DNA of 64,000 nucleotides from Paenibacillus aquistagni. GTDB lineage: Bacteria > Bacillota > Bacilli > Paenibacillales > Paenibacillaceae. This document shows positions 37,190 to 46,033 of this stretch, piece after piece. Positions within the stretch are counted from its first letter, which is position 1; the number at the start of each line of letters is the position of its first letter. The stretch lies in the NCBI RefSeq assembly GCF_900177815.1, contig NZ_FXAZ01000004.1, forward strand, positions 1 through 64,000, given 5' to 3'. Below the pieces are notes generated by a model. It was not told the origin of the DNA, did not search any database, and saw only the letters and a program-made list of their open reading frames with translations. A program made the translations under genes and the position numbers.

Positions 37190-38179
37190 ATGCTTATTCT
37201 AACGAAGCAGCATATTGAACAAGTATTTACGATGAAAGATGCGATTGAAGCAGATAAAGAAGCGCTTCGACTATATACAGAAGGCAAGTGTGAGGTGCCG
37301 CTTCGAGTCAATATTGATATTCCTAAGCAGCAGGGACAAAGTCTTTTTATGCCAGCCTATGTAGAGGGGCTCGATGCAACTGGCGTTAAGATCGTTTCGG
37401 TATTTCCGAATAATATAAAGCAAGGCAAACCTTCGGTGCCGGCACAGATGATATTGCTGGATGGGAAGACAGGCGAAGTGTGTGCGATTATGGATGGAAC
37501 GTATTTGACGCAGCTTCGAACAGGCGCGGTTCAGGGAGCAGCTACGGATATCCTTGCGCGTGCAGATTCCAAAATCGCTGTTCTGTTTGGTACAGGTGGA
37601 CAGGCGAGTGCTCAATTGGAAGCTATGCTTAATGTTCGTGATCTGGAAGAGGTGCGTGTATTTGATTTGGACTATGAGCGCGCCAAGTCATTTGCTGCTC
37701 AGATGCAGCAGCAGTTTGCTTCGTTTAAGACGAGAATTGTAGCCGTAGAGGATGGGGATGCAGCTATTGTTGATGCAGACATCATTACAGCTGTAACGAC
37801 GTCTAAGCGGCCTGTTTTTAATGGCAACCTTGTGAAAAAAGGCACTCATATCAATGGTGTTGGAGCGTATACGCCGCAAATGCAGGAGCTGCCAGAGATC
37901 ATTGTGCAGCGTGCAGATAAGGTAGTGTTTGATACTACCGAAGGTGTATTGGCTGAAGCGGGTGATGTGATTATTCCAATAGATAAAGGCATCGTGTCCA
38001 AGCAGGATTTTACGGGCGAGCTTGGACAAGTCATTCTAGGGCAGGCAAAGGGCAGAGAGAATGACGAGGAGATTACTTTGTTCAAAACAGTAGGCACGGC
38101 AGTGCTTGATGTTGTAACCGCACAGTTGATCTATGAAAAAGCAATGCAGCATGGCGTTGGACAGCAAGTCGAAATATAG
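37190..38179 (+). CDS. Ornithine cyclodeaminase / mu-crystallin family enzyme
   Basis: 329-residue NAD(P)-dependent enzyme of the OCD/mu-crystallin family. The substrate-side block KQGKPSVPAQMILLDGKTGE is near 74-93, LRTGAVQGAATDILA near 109, and the Rossmann motif VLFGTGGQASAQLEAM near 131. The family includes ornithine cyclodeaminase, alanine dehydrogenase (archaeal), pyrroline-2-carboxylate reductase, ketimine reductase and SbnB-like synthases, and sequence alone does not pick one. GAGG lies ten bases before the ATG. An in-frame GTG at 37181 overlaps the ribosome binding site. Likely co-transcribed with the regulator and exporter. Confidence 0.85.
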   Translation: MLILTKQHIEQVFTMKDAIEADKEALRLYTEGKCEVPLRVNIDIPKQQGQSLFMPAYVEGLDATGVKIVSVFPNNIKQGKPSVPAQMILLDGKTGEVCAIMDGTYLTQLRTGAVQGAATDILARADSKIAVLFGTGGQASAQLEAMLNVRDLEEVRVFDLDYERAKSFAAQMQQQFASFKTRIVAVEDGDAAIVDADIITAVTTSKRPVFNGNLVKKGTHINGVGAYTPQMQELPEIIVQRADKVVFDTTEGVLAEAGDVIIPIDKGIVSKQDFTGELGQVILGQAKGRENDEEITLFKTVGTAVLDVVTAQLIYEKAMQHGVGQQVEI

Positions 38180-38230
38180 AGTTGCGGGTCTACAGCATCA
38201 AGTGCTGTTCTAGTTAAAGTTCCATAAAGT

Positions 38231-38270
38231 CAAAACAACCCTCCAAGAGATTTGATGGAGGGTTGTTTTT
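38231..38270. terminator. Bidirectional terminator
   Basis: CAAAACAACCCTCCA pairs with TGGAGGGTTGTTTTT around AGAGATTTGA. It serves the OCD gene on the plus strand and probably the minus-strand gene ending at 38373. Confidence 0.88.
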
Positions 38271-38372
38271 GTGGAATGAATTTGTACGAGTAAACAATAA
38301 AGCCAATCTTTGATGCGGCTATTTCACGTATAGGAGTGAATAGTAGCGAAAGAACCGGCTATTTTACTGGAA

Positions 38373-39104
38373 TTACGCATTTAGGCATACCTTGGCCACA
38401 ATCGGATAGTGATCGGAGGCTAAGGAATGAATAACCTCTTTGTCCTTAAGCTGTATCTGAGGATTGATCAAAATGTAATCAATCGTCTCATTGGCTTCAC
38501 CTGCTGGGAAGGTATAGGCCTCAGGAGCATCCTTGAAGACGTTGTCAAACACAGTCGTAATCTTGGCGATCTCAGGGTCATCAGGATGGGCATTGAAATC
38601 TCCCGTTAGGATGCAGCATTGACCCTTGTGATGATTGGATGCAAGAAGCAGTTCCTGGACTTGTGTGAGACGCTCCTCCTGCTCTAATCCTAAATGCGTG
38701 CAATAGAAATGAAGCATCGTCCCATCTGCATCAACCCTTGCATACAAGGCGCCTCGCTCCTCGCTCTTATCGCTTGTCAGCTTGAGATGCTGCTGATCTT
38801 CAATCTCATACTTGCTTAAGATGGCGATTCCATATTGCCTGTGCTCTTCACGGCCCGGCTCAGGCTCTTCTATGACGTTGGCCGCGTAGCACCAATGCAT
38901 GCCTAAAGCCTCGGCCAGCACTGCAATCGTATCCTCATACTGGCTGCGATCGGAAAAGTAGCGATCGACTTCTTGAAGCCCAATAAGATCAGCGCCAGAC
39001 GCTCGAATAACCTCTGCGATACGGTCCAAATCGAAGACATTGTCGCTGCCCTCTCCATGCCGAATGTTGTACGACATGATTGTCAGTGTTTGCTGTGATT
39101 CCAT
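38373..39104 (-). CDS. Endonuclease/exonuclease/phosphatase family protein
   Basis: 243-residue metal-dependent phosphodiesterase or phosphatase of the DNase I-like fold. Motifs: MSYNIRHGEG, GLQEVDRYF (metal Glu), CTHLG, LTGDFNAHPDD (metal Asp and catalytic Asn) and LASDHYPIVA (catalytic His). The substrate is unknown; nuclease, phosphoinositide- and sphingomyelin-type relatives share these motifs. The frame extends to 39305, but the ATG at 39104, with GGAGTGAG upstream on the minus strand, gives the normal N terminus. No signal peptide, so probably cytoplasmic. Confidence 0.87.
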   Translation of the reverse strand: MESQQTLTIMSYNIRHGEGSDNVFDLDRIAEVIRASGADLIGLQEVDRYFSDRSQYEDTIAVLAEALGMHWCYAANVIEEPEPGREEHRQYGIAILSKYEIEDQQHLKLTSDKSEERGALYARVDADGTMLHFYCTHLGLEQEERLTQVQELLLASNHHKGQCCILTGDFNAHPDDPEIAKITTVFDNVFKDAPEAYTFPAGEANETIDYILINPQIQLKDKEVIHSLASDHYPIVAKVCLNA

Positions 39105-39331
39105 CAATGCGCTCACTCCAATATCATGTGAAATGGGTTGACCATGCAGAACTGGGCCATAATGATAAGCATAGAAACTCACTTTTTTATTATAAGGCAA
39201 GGTATTGAAAAAGAGGACGGATCGAAAAATATAAAAATGAAAAAACTGTAACCAAATTATAGCAACATTTTCAAAGGCAATCTCGTTTATATAGACAAGA
39301 TCCAACTACTAAATATTGGAGGGGTAATATC

Positions 39332-40075
39332 GTGCAGAATCGGGTAAAAGTATTGGGTGCTATGATGCTTAGCGCAGCGTTGTTTTTTGGCTCCGTTGGA
39401 ACGGGGGCTCTTTCCACACCAGTAGCAAAGGCGGCAGATCAAGTGAAGAGAGACTATGTATCAGTAAGCGGTACGGGAACTGTTGAAGTTGAGCCAGATA
39501 TTGCTTATGTGAGCTTAGGCGTTGTATCTCGCGGCAAGACGGCTGCTGAAGCCCAAACTCAGAATGCAGCGGCATTCGATAAGGTAAAGAAGGTATTGTC
39601 CGACACCTTTAAAATTCAGGATAAAGACATAAAGACAGTAGATTTCTCCGTGCAGCCTCAGTATCAATATAAGGAAAATACGGAGCCTAAGATTGTAGCC
39701 TATGAGGCCAATCATATGGTTGTGGTAAATGTCCGTGACCTCACCAAGGTAGGCAAGCTGGTTGATGAGGCCTCGAAGGCAGGCGCGAATCGCATCAATA
39801 ATATTCGTTTTGATGTAGAGAACAAGCAGAACTCCGAAGCTCAAGCGCTGGAGAAGGCGGTAGCGAATGCACGCAAGAAGGCTGAAGCCATTGCGAAGGC
39901 TTCGGGCCGTCAGCTAGGCATCGTCATCTCTGTTACAGAAGGCGGCTCCAGCTACAATCCTATTTATATGAATGAGTCGCTGATGGCGAAGGATATGGCC
40001 AGTGCCGAATCAGCTCCACAGGCCGGCCAAGTCAAGCTGAGCGAAAGCGTTCAGGTTGAATTTGAATTGAAGTAA
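39332..40075 (+). CDS. Secreted SIMPL-domain protein (DUF541)
   Basis: 247-residue exported protein. Signal peptide at about 1-34 ending in AKAAD, then one SIMPL/DUF541 domain (about 42-245) with VSVSGTGTVEVEPDIAYVSLGV at its start and the helix EKAVANARKKAEAIAKASG. Bacterial homologues include E. coli YggE, linked to oxidative stress; the molecular role is not known. GTG start with GGAGGGG about eight bases upstream. Own terminator follows. Confidence 0.88.
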   Translation: MQNRVKVLGAMMLSAALFFGSVGTGALSTPVAKAADQVKRDYVSVSGTGTVEVEPDIAYVSLGVVSRGKTAAEAQTQNAAAFDKVKKVLSDTFKIQDKDIKTVDFSVQPQYQYKENTEPKIVAYEANHMVVVNVRDLTKVGKLVDEASKAGANRINNIRFDVENKQNSEAQALEKAVANARKKAEAIAKASGRQLGIVISVTEGGSSYNPIYMNESLMAKDMASAESAPQAGQVKLSESVQVEFELK

Positions 40076-40132
40076 TCGTTGTCAGGCCTAGACAAGAGCA
40101 CACCAAGGAAATCAATTCCCTGATATAAGCAG

Positions 40133-40170
40133 AAGGTCCTCGAAATGTCAACTTCGGGGACCTTTTATTT
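40133..40170 (+). terminator. Terminator after the SIMPL gene
   Basis: AAGGTCCTCGAA pairs with TTCGGGGACCTT (G-U allowed) around ATGTCAAC, followed by TTATTTT. Confidence 0.88.
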
Positions 40171-40275
40171 TGACTCTCATTGCGTTATTATAGACGTTAA
40201 TGGACATTTTTCGCAGGTTATAGGTTATTTTCGTGAAAATTGATGTATGGAACTGTCGAAATTACGTAAAAATAG

Positions 40276-40304
40276 TTGTAACACCAATCAAAACACGGTA
40301 TAGT
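40276..40304 (+). promoter_or_regulatory. Promoter of the potABCD operon
   Basis: TTGTAA (40276-40281) and TATAGT (40299-40304) are 17 bases apart. The expected start near 40311 leaves a leader of about 320 nt before potA. Between the SIMPL terminator and this promoter (40171-40275) no gene is seen. Confidence 0.7.
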
Positions 40305-40310
40305 GATAAT

Positions 40311-40630
40311 GCAAAAAAGACATAGGCCGTAAGCAGCCTTTTCATGGTCTTCTCGCTTCGAGAGAAGCGTTTACGTTTATTGCTTACTGTTCATGAAAGA
40401 AGACAGTCCAATGGGCAAGACACAAACCTCTAGACGTGGTCCTGGATTAGACATGGCCTCGATAGAGGTTTTCTCGCGGCATCTGAAAGCACGAAGTTCG
40501 TGGATTACTCCATGATTTGTACATCATCTAACCTCTATGAGGGTCACGTTTATGGGATGACTCTGTAGGGGTTAATCTTATTATTAGACATAAGACGTTA
40601 TCCACGGATGACGGGAAGGGGTTGATGATT
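40311..40630 (+). promoter_or_regulatory. Structured potABCD leader, candidate RNA switch
   Basis: The untranslated leader contains a long-range stem GTAAGCA/TGCTTAC (40329-40335, 40381-40387) enclosing CGCTTC-GAGA-GAAGCG (40354-40369), a stem with a GNRA-type loop. AACCTCT occurs at 40425-40431 and 40530-40536. Its complements are AGAGGTT (40464-40470), AGGGGTT (40567-40573) and AGGGGTT at 40617-40623, which is the Shine-Dalgarno region of potA. Pairing of the AACCTCT copies with these sites is mutually exclusive. GTCTTCT (40347-40353) likewise overlaps the first hairpin and can instead pair with AGAAGAC (40398-40404). No known riboswitch class was recognised. The 34-codon frame 40411-40515 lacks a ribosome binding site. 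Confidence 0.55.
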
Positions 40631-41599
40631 ATGATTCGTCTGGAAAATGTAGAAAAGCATTTTGCCGGGCACCCCGTAGTGCATCCCTTGTCTCTGAAGA
40701 TTGAGGAAGGGGAATTCCTGACGCTGCTTGGTCCGAGTGGTTGCGGAAAGACGACAATTCTGCGCATGATCGCAGGGTTTGAGCACCCGACAAGTGGTGT
40801 AATTACTTTGGACAATGAAGATATGACTTATCTTCCTCCGAACAAGCGAGATTTGAATCTCGTATTTCAGCATTATGCACTGTTTCCGCATATGACCGTG
40901 GAGCAGAACATTCAATTTGGCCTTAAAATGAAAAAACTTCCGGTGAAGGAGCAGCGTGAGCGTATTGATGAAGCGGTGCGTCTGACTCAGCTCTCAGCGC
41001 TGACCAAGCGGTATCCGCATCAGCTGTCTGGCGGCCAGCAGCAGCGCGTAGCCATCGCCCGCGCCATTGCAAACAAGCCGAAGGTGCTTCTGTTGGATGA
41101 GCCGCTCGGTGCGCTCGATCTCCAGCTGCGCAAAAATCTACAAACGGAATTAAAGCAGCTTCAACGAAGCCTTGGCATCACCTTTATTTATGTAACACAT
41201 GACCAAGAAGAAGCGATGATGATGTCGGATCGCATCGTCATTATGAACAACGGCCGTATCGAGCAAATCGGTACGCCAAAAGTAATATACGAACGCCCGG
41301 AGACGTTGTTTGCAGCTACCTTTGTTGGCGAGAATAACATCTTCCATACTGAAGATCGCTTGTATGCGGTCCGTCCTGAGAAAATTCGGGTTCATCATGA
41401 GGTAACAGCCGACCATCAATCTGGTATTATTCATGACATTGTTTACTTAGGCAATATTCATAAGCTTATTATTCAGCTTGATGAAGAGCAATCATTTGTC
41501 ACAAGTGTGCTGGACTTCACGGATCAGCGGACTTGGGAGATTGGGCAGTCTGTAGGGGTGTATTGGGCTCCACAAGATGAGGTGACGGTAGGACGATGA
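40631..41599 (+). CDS. potA: Spermidine/putrescine importer ATPase
   Basis: ABC ATPase of 322 residues. Walker [10 protein letters not shown] near 37, signature [14 protein letters not shown] near 134, Walker [12 protein letters not shown], switch histidine in YVTHDQEEA, and a short C-terminal TOBE-like regulatory domain as in PotA. Frames also start at 40622 (TTG) and 40625 (ATG), but GAAGGGG ends nine bases before ATG 40631. The ribosome binding site lies inside the leader's pairing system. It overlaps potB by ATGA. Confidence 0.93.
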   Translation: MIRLENVEKHFAGHPVVHPLSLKIEEGEFLTLLGPSGCGKTTILRMIAGFEHPTSGVITLDNEDMTYLPPNKRDLNLVFQHYALFPHMTVEQNIQFGLKMKKLPVKEQRERIDEAVRLTQLSALTKRYPHQLSGGQQQRVAIARAIANKPKVLLLDEPLGALDLQLRKNLQTELKQLQRSLGITFIYVTHDQEEAMMMSDRIVIMNNGRIEQIGTPKVIYERPETLFAATFVGENNIFHTEDRLYAVRPEKIRVHHEVTADHQSGIIHDIVYLGNIHKLIIQLDEEQSFVTSVLDFTDQRTWEIGQSVGVYWAPQDEVTVGR

Positions 41600-42450
41600 A
41601 CAAACGTTGGTTTGGCATTTTGTCGCCTGTTGTCCTGTGGCTTTGCTTCTTTATGATGGTGCCGATGATTGCCGTTGTAGGGGTGTCCTTTCTAAGCAGG
41701 GATACTGTCGGCAATCTGGTATGGACCTTTAATATCAGCAACTATACCCGTTTTTTTGATCCGCTATATTTGGGCATCTACTGGGATACCATCTGGCTGT
41801 CCGTCTTGACGACGCTCTTGTGCCTGCTGCTCAGCTATCCACTTGCCTACTATATTACAACAGCGGGTCCGAGAACACAGAAGTGGATGCTGATTGGGGT
41901 AACCGTGCCGTTTTGGATCAACTTCTTGATTCGGACCTACGCTTGGGTGCTGATCCTAAGAACACAAGGACTCGTCAATATGGGGCTTGAGCAGCTTGGG
42001 ATGATCAGCGAGCCGATGCAGCTGCTGTATACGAAGGGAGCGGTCCTGCTTGGGATGGTCTACACCTTTATTCCTTACATGGTGCTGCCGATCTACGTAT
42101 CACTAGAGCAAATGGACAAGCGTCAGCTAGAGGCCGCCAGCGACCTTGGAGCTTCGAGATGGAGCGCGTTCTGGCGTGTTACGCTTCCGCAGACAAAGTC
42201 GGGCATTATGACTGGAGGCGTGCTTGTATTTGTCACCACGACCGGAATGTTTGTGATCACGGATATTCTTGGCGGTGCGAAGTCGCAGATGCTCTCCAAC
42301 ATTATTCAAAACCAATTCCTAAGCGCTAGGGATTGGCCGTTCGGAGCGGCGCTGTCGGTGATCTTTATGATAAGCTCGCTTATTATTATATGGCTCTTCA
42401 ATCGAGCATTGCGCTCCAAATATGAGTCAGCGAAGGAGGCGAGAGCATGA
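41596..42450 (+). CDS. potB: Polyamine ABC importer permease PotB
   Basis: 284-residue membrane subunit with six helices and EAA loop EAASDLGASRWSAFWRVTLP near 179. It begins within the end of potA (ATGA overlap) and ends in a four-base overlap with potC, so translation is probably coupled. Confidence 0.92.
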   Translation: MNKRWFGILSPVVLWLCFFMMVPMIAVVGVSFLSRDTVGNLVWTFNISNYTRFFDPLYLGIYWDTIWLSVLTTLLCLLLSYPLAYYITTAGPRTQKWMLIGVTVPFWINFLIRTYAWVLILRTQGLVNMGLEQLGMISEPMQLLYTKGAVLLGMVYTFIPYMVLPIYVSLEQMDKRQLEAASDLGASRWSAFWRVTLPQTKSGIMTGGVLVFVTTTGMFVITDILGGAKSQMLSNIIQNQFLSARDWPFGAALSVIFMISSLIIIWLFNRALRSKYESAKEARA

Positions 42451-43268
42451 AAAGCAACACATTGAACCGAAAAAATCCCTTGCTCTCGATCCATTCTTTC
42501 TTAATGATGGCGTTTATCTATATACCGGTCATTGTGATCATTGTGTATTCATTTAACGATTCGAGGCTCAGCATGAGCTGGGAAGGCTTTACCTTTGATT
42601 GGTATTTGTCCTTGCTCGATAATCGCAATGTGATGGAAGCCTTGAAGAACAGCTTAATCATCGCATTAACTTCTACAATCGTCTCCACTGTACTGGGAAC
42701 GATGGCTGCCATTGCGATGCGCAAGCTCATGAGCAAGAGTAAGGGAGCGATTGCGGGACTGTTGTATATGCCAATTGTAGTGCCCGATATTATTATGGGT
42801 TTGTCGCTCTTAGTACTGTTCAGCCAGCTTGGGTTGGATCTTGGGAAAACAACGGTCATTATCGCGCATATTACCTTCAGCATCTCGTATGTCTATGTGA
42901 TCGTGTCCTCGCGCATGGCGAATATGGGGAACCAGCTGGAGGAGGCGGCCAGCGATCTAGGCGCCACCCAATGGGAGACCTTCCGATATGTGGTGCTGCC
43001 ATCGATCTGGCCAGGCGTTATTGCCGGAGCGTTAATTGCGTTTACGCTCTCCATTGATGACTTCTTAATAAGCTTCTTCGTCGCAGGGCCGAATTCCTCC
43101 ACGCTGCCGATCTATATTTACAGCTCGGTAAAGCGGGGCATCTCGCCTGAGATCAACGCTTTGTGTACGATTATGATTTTGGTCAGCGTGGCGCTTATCA
43201 TCTTGGCACAGTGGCTGCTTAACCGCGGTAATCGCGAGGAGAAGAAGACATCCATGCTGCCGTTTTAG
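42447..43268 (+). CDS. potC: Polyamine ABC importer permease PotC
   Basis: 273-residue membrane subunit with six helices and EAA loop EAASDLGATQWETFRYVVLP near 168. PotC-type sequences SIDDFLISFFVAGP and TLPIYIYSSVKRGISPEINA are visible. ATGA overlap with potB. Confidence 0.92.
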   Translation: MKSNTLNRKNPLLSIHSFLMMAFIYIPVIVIIVYSFNDSRLSMSWEGFTFDWYLSLLDNRNVMEALKNSLIIALTSTIVSTVLGTMAAIAMRKLMSKSKGAIAGLLYMPIVVPDIIMGLSLLVLFSQLGLDLGKTTVIIAHITFSISYVYVIVSSRMANMGNQLEEAASDLGATQWETFRYVVLPSIWPGVIAGALIAFTLSIDDFLISFFVAGPNSSTLPIYIYSSVKRGISPEINALCTIMILVSVALIILAQWLLNRGNREEKKTSMLPF

Positions 43269-43336
43269 CTTACATCGTCTAACCATATGGTTAGCTTCAT
43301 GAATGTATATTTGATGCACAGAGAGGGGTAATAAGA

Positions 43337-44383
43337 TTGAACAAAAAGAAATGGTTTGCTGTCGTATTGACAGGATTGTTTGCGCTCACGCTGCTTGCAG
43401 GCTGCGGTAATAGCGGAAAAGAAACGTTGAACCTGTACAGCTGGGTAGATAATTTTGACGAAGATATGATCAAAAAGTTCGAAGAAGAGAACAATGTGAA
43501 GGTTAACTATACGAACTTTGCAAACAATGAAGAGCTGCTGGCTAAGCTTAAAGCCGGCGGTGCTGACTATGATCTTATTCAGCCATCCGATTACATGGTG
43601 GCAAGCATGATCAAGCAGGACTTGCTTGAACCGCTTGATCTGAATAACATCCCGAACTTTCAATACGTAACAGACCGTTTCAAGAATCCGGAATATGACC
43701 CTGACAACAAATATTCCATCATCTACACAAGCGGCGTTACCGGCATTGCATACAACAAAAAGTATGTAACGGAAGAGCCGAAGCATTGGGAAGATCTATG
43801 GAATGCCAAATATAAGGGCAAAGTGCTGCTGCTTGACGACAACCGTGAGGTAATCGGAATGTCCTTGAAGAAGGCAGGCAAGTCCAACAGCTCAACGAAT
43901 GATGAGGAAATCTCCGCAGCAGTAGACGATCTTCGCAATTTGGTGCCGAATGTTCTTGCTTTTGACACGGACAGCATCAAGCAGAAGATGATTGCGGAAG
44001 AAGGCTGGATTGCCATGATGTGGTCTGGTGATGCTGCATTTACGCAAGCTGAGAATCCGGATATCGAGTTTGTGGTGCCTGAAGAAGGCAGCACGATCTG
44101 GTCGGATAACTATGCGATTCCGAAGGGTGCGAAGAACAAGGCGCTGGCAGAGAAGTTCATCAACTTTATGCTCGATCCGCAGAACTCAGCCAAGAACTAT
44201 GAGTCTATTGGCTACAGCAACCCCGTCACTGAGGCGAAGCAGTATCAAAGCGAAGAGTATAACAACAATCATATGATTAATCTGACGGATGACGAGCTTG
44301 GCCGTACGGAATGGCTGCTTGACGTCGGAGACAAAATTCAAATGTACGATCGCTTCTGGTCAGAACTGAAGAGCGGACGTTAA
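43337..44383 (+). CDS. potD: Polyamine-binding lipoprotein PotD
   Basis: 348-residue solute-binding lipoprotein. Lipobox LLAGC with Cys23, then ETLNLYSWVDNFDEDMI, the usual PotD/PotF start. Acidic and aromatic ligand residues appear in DLIQPSDYM, IIYTSGVTGIAYNKK and MMWSGDAAF, typical of spermidine/putrescine binders. TTG start with GAGAGGGG eight bases upstream. Last gene of potABCD; terminator follows. Confidence 0.93.
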   Translation: MNKKKWFAVVLTGLFALTLLAGCGNSGKETLNLYSWVDNFDEDMIKKFEEENNVKVNYTNFANNEELLAKLKAGGADYDLIQPSDYMVASMIKQDLLEPLDLNNIPNFQYVTDRFKNPEYDPDNKYSIIYTSGVTGIAYNKKYVTEEPKHWEDLWNAKYKGKVLLLDDNREVIGMSLKKAGKSNSSTNDEEISAAVDDLRNLVPNVLAFDTDSIKQKMIAEEGWIAMMWSGDAAFTQAENPDIEFVVPEEGSTIWSDNYAIPKGAKNKALAEKFINFMLDPQNSAKNYESIGYSNPVTEAKQYQSEEYNNNHMINLTDDELGRTEWLLDVGDKIQMYDRFWSELKSGR

Positions 44384-44393
44384 GATTCATACG

Positions 44394-44435
44394 AGACATC
44401 CTTGGGCTGTGAGAGCAGCTTAGGGATGTCTTTTT
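44394..44435 (+). terminator. Terminator of potABCD
   Basis: AGACATCC pairs with GGATGTCT with an inner GCTG/CAGC stem, followed by a T run. Confidence 0.88.
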
Positions 44436-44804
44436 ACCATAATTGCATTCATAAGTTGCGTTATAGACGTAACCAGCATGATATTTGGCGATAGACGCTG
44501 CCTTTAAACGCGGTCACTCATCTTGGAGTGGTCTCGGATAGAGAGGTTTTTTCACGTTACAAACATTTAGCCCTAATAAAAATGAAATAAATGATTGATC
44601 TTCCGATATATGCAAGTAATGGGGCGCTCAAGCTTGAGATATGAAAGATTTAATTGTGAAATGTAACAATTGGGATAGAAAACAGGACATAAATTTGTTA
44701 AAATGCAAAGTATAAATTGGATAAAAACACGATTTCATGTGACATTTTAGCATTTAAATGTAAGATTATTGAGTACATCCCTTCTTTAGAAAATAAAGGG
44801 TTTG

Positions 44805-44818
44805 TGCAAGCGGTTACA
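44805..44818 (+). promoter_or_regulatory. cre (CcpA) site before the asparaginase
   Basis: TGCAAGCGGTTACA matches the 14-base cre core TGNAANCGNWNNCW at every position; the optional 5' W is a G. It lies 92 bases before the asparaginase start. The surrounding gap 44436-44909 is AT-rich and has no gene. Its start (44456-44556) shows partial similarity to sequences before potA. No promoter could be placed with confidence. Confidence 0.6.
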
Positions 44819-44909
44819 CGCAGGCTGCTTCCATTCGAGAGGCGCCATTTGCAATCAAGCGTTAGGGATAACTCTAGCGTGACAAGGAATCAACAAGGAG
44901 TGCTGAATA

Positions 44910-45923
44910 ATGAAGGCTTTTGAGGGATTCGATGTGTTGGTGGAAGAATATCGTGCAGGTATTCTTGAAAATGTCCATTATGGGGCAATCACAGTGGTCA
45001 ATGATAAGGGGGAGGTCATTCATCATGTCGGCAATCCGAATCATGAGACGTACCTTCGCTCTGCCGCTAAGCCATTTCAAGCTATACCTGGAATGAAGCG
45101 CGATATTGATGAGGTGTATGGCCTGTCTAGTGCGGAAACGGCGCTGTTTGCAGCTTCTCACCGTGGGGAAGACTATCATATTGATGCTCTTCATTCTATC
45201 GCGAAGAAGACAGGAATAAAGGAAGATCAGCTGTATTGCTGTGCGACTTATCCGCTTAATGAAGAAGCAAAGTCGGAACGTCTTCGCAACCGCGAAGAGA
45301 AGCGTCGTATCTTCCATAACTGCTCAGGCAAGCATATGGGACTGATTGCAACGGCGAAGCATATGGGATGGGACGAAGCTTCATACTATGAGCTGTCGCA
45401 CCCGATTCAGCAGGAAATTATTCAATCACTGGCAGAGCTTGCAGATGTGCCAGTCGAGCAGATTGGTATCGGTGTGGATGGCTGCGGCCTTCCTGTTCAC
45501 ACGCTTCCCCTCGACCGCATCGCACTCGCTTACTTGAAGCTTGCCAATCCTGACCTGATTGCAGATGAGAGCACTCGTCATGCGGCAGCCAAGATTGCAG
45601 CACGCATGAATGAGAACCCAAATATGATCGCAGATCGCAAATTTGTATGCTCTGCCCTGCTTAAAGATCCTAATCTTGTGGCAAAAGGCGGAGCAAAAGG
45701 GGTATACGGCATCGGGCTTCGCAAAGAGAGAATCGGCATATCGCTGAAAGTGTCGGATGGCTCTGAGCAGGTATGGCCGGTTATCATCGCCACAATTCTG
45801 GAACGGATCGGCTATCAGAATCAAGATACGATTGATCGTCTGTATGAGGTCGTACCAAACACGATCTATAATGACGGCGGCATGGTTGTTGGTGAGCGCA
45901 AGGCTGTATTTAATTGGTCTTAG
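44910..45923 (+). CDS. Asparaginase, AnsA/Asparaginase_II (Rhizobium etli type)
   Basis: 337-residue cytoplasmic amidohydrolase converting L-asparagine to aspartate and ammonia. It belongs to the thermolabile Rhizobium etli-type family rather than the E. coli type: YLRSAAKPFQAIPG (catalytic serine region near 51), FHNCSGKHMGLI near 134, and IGVDGCGLPVHTLPL near 187 are its hallmarks. AAGGAG lies nine bases before the ATG. The cre site 92 bases upstream suggests repression by good carbon sources. A GC-rich hairpin at 45932-45994 may end the transcript. Confidence 0.9.
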   Translation: MKAFEGFDVLVEEYRAGILENVHYGAITVVNDKGEVIHHVGNPNHETYLRSAAKPFQAIPGMKRDIDEVYGLSSAETALFAASHRGEDYHIDALHSIAKKTGIKEDQLYCCATYPLNEEAKSERLRNREEKRRIFHNCSGKHMGLIATAKHMGWDEASYYELSHPIQQEIIQSLAELADVPVEQIGIGVDGCGLPVHTLPLDRIALAYLKLANPDLIADESTRHAAAKIAARMNENPNMIADRKFVCSALLKDPNLVAKGGAKGVYGIGLRKERIGISLKVSDGSEQVWPVIIATILERIGYQNQDTIDRLYEVVPNTIYNDGGMVVGERKAVFNWS

Positions 45924-46033
45924 ATGAATGAGTCCCGTTCCTCAAAGCACCATGATTCTGCCTATGAAGGCGGGATGAATGAGGGGCGGGGCTTTGTCAT
46001 GATTACAGCACTTAAATACTATGGAGGGATCTA

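Noticed and set aside
40411..40515. 34-codon open frame inside the potABCD leader
   Set aside because: No Shine-Dalgarno sequence precedes its ATG and its RNA is better explained by base-paired elements. A regulatory leader peptide is not excluded but not supported.
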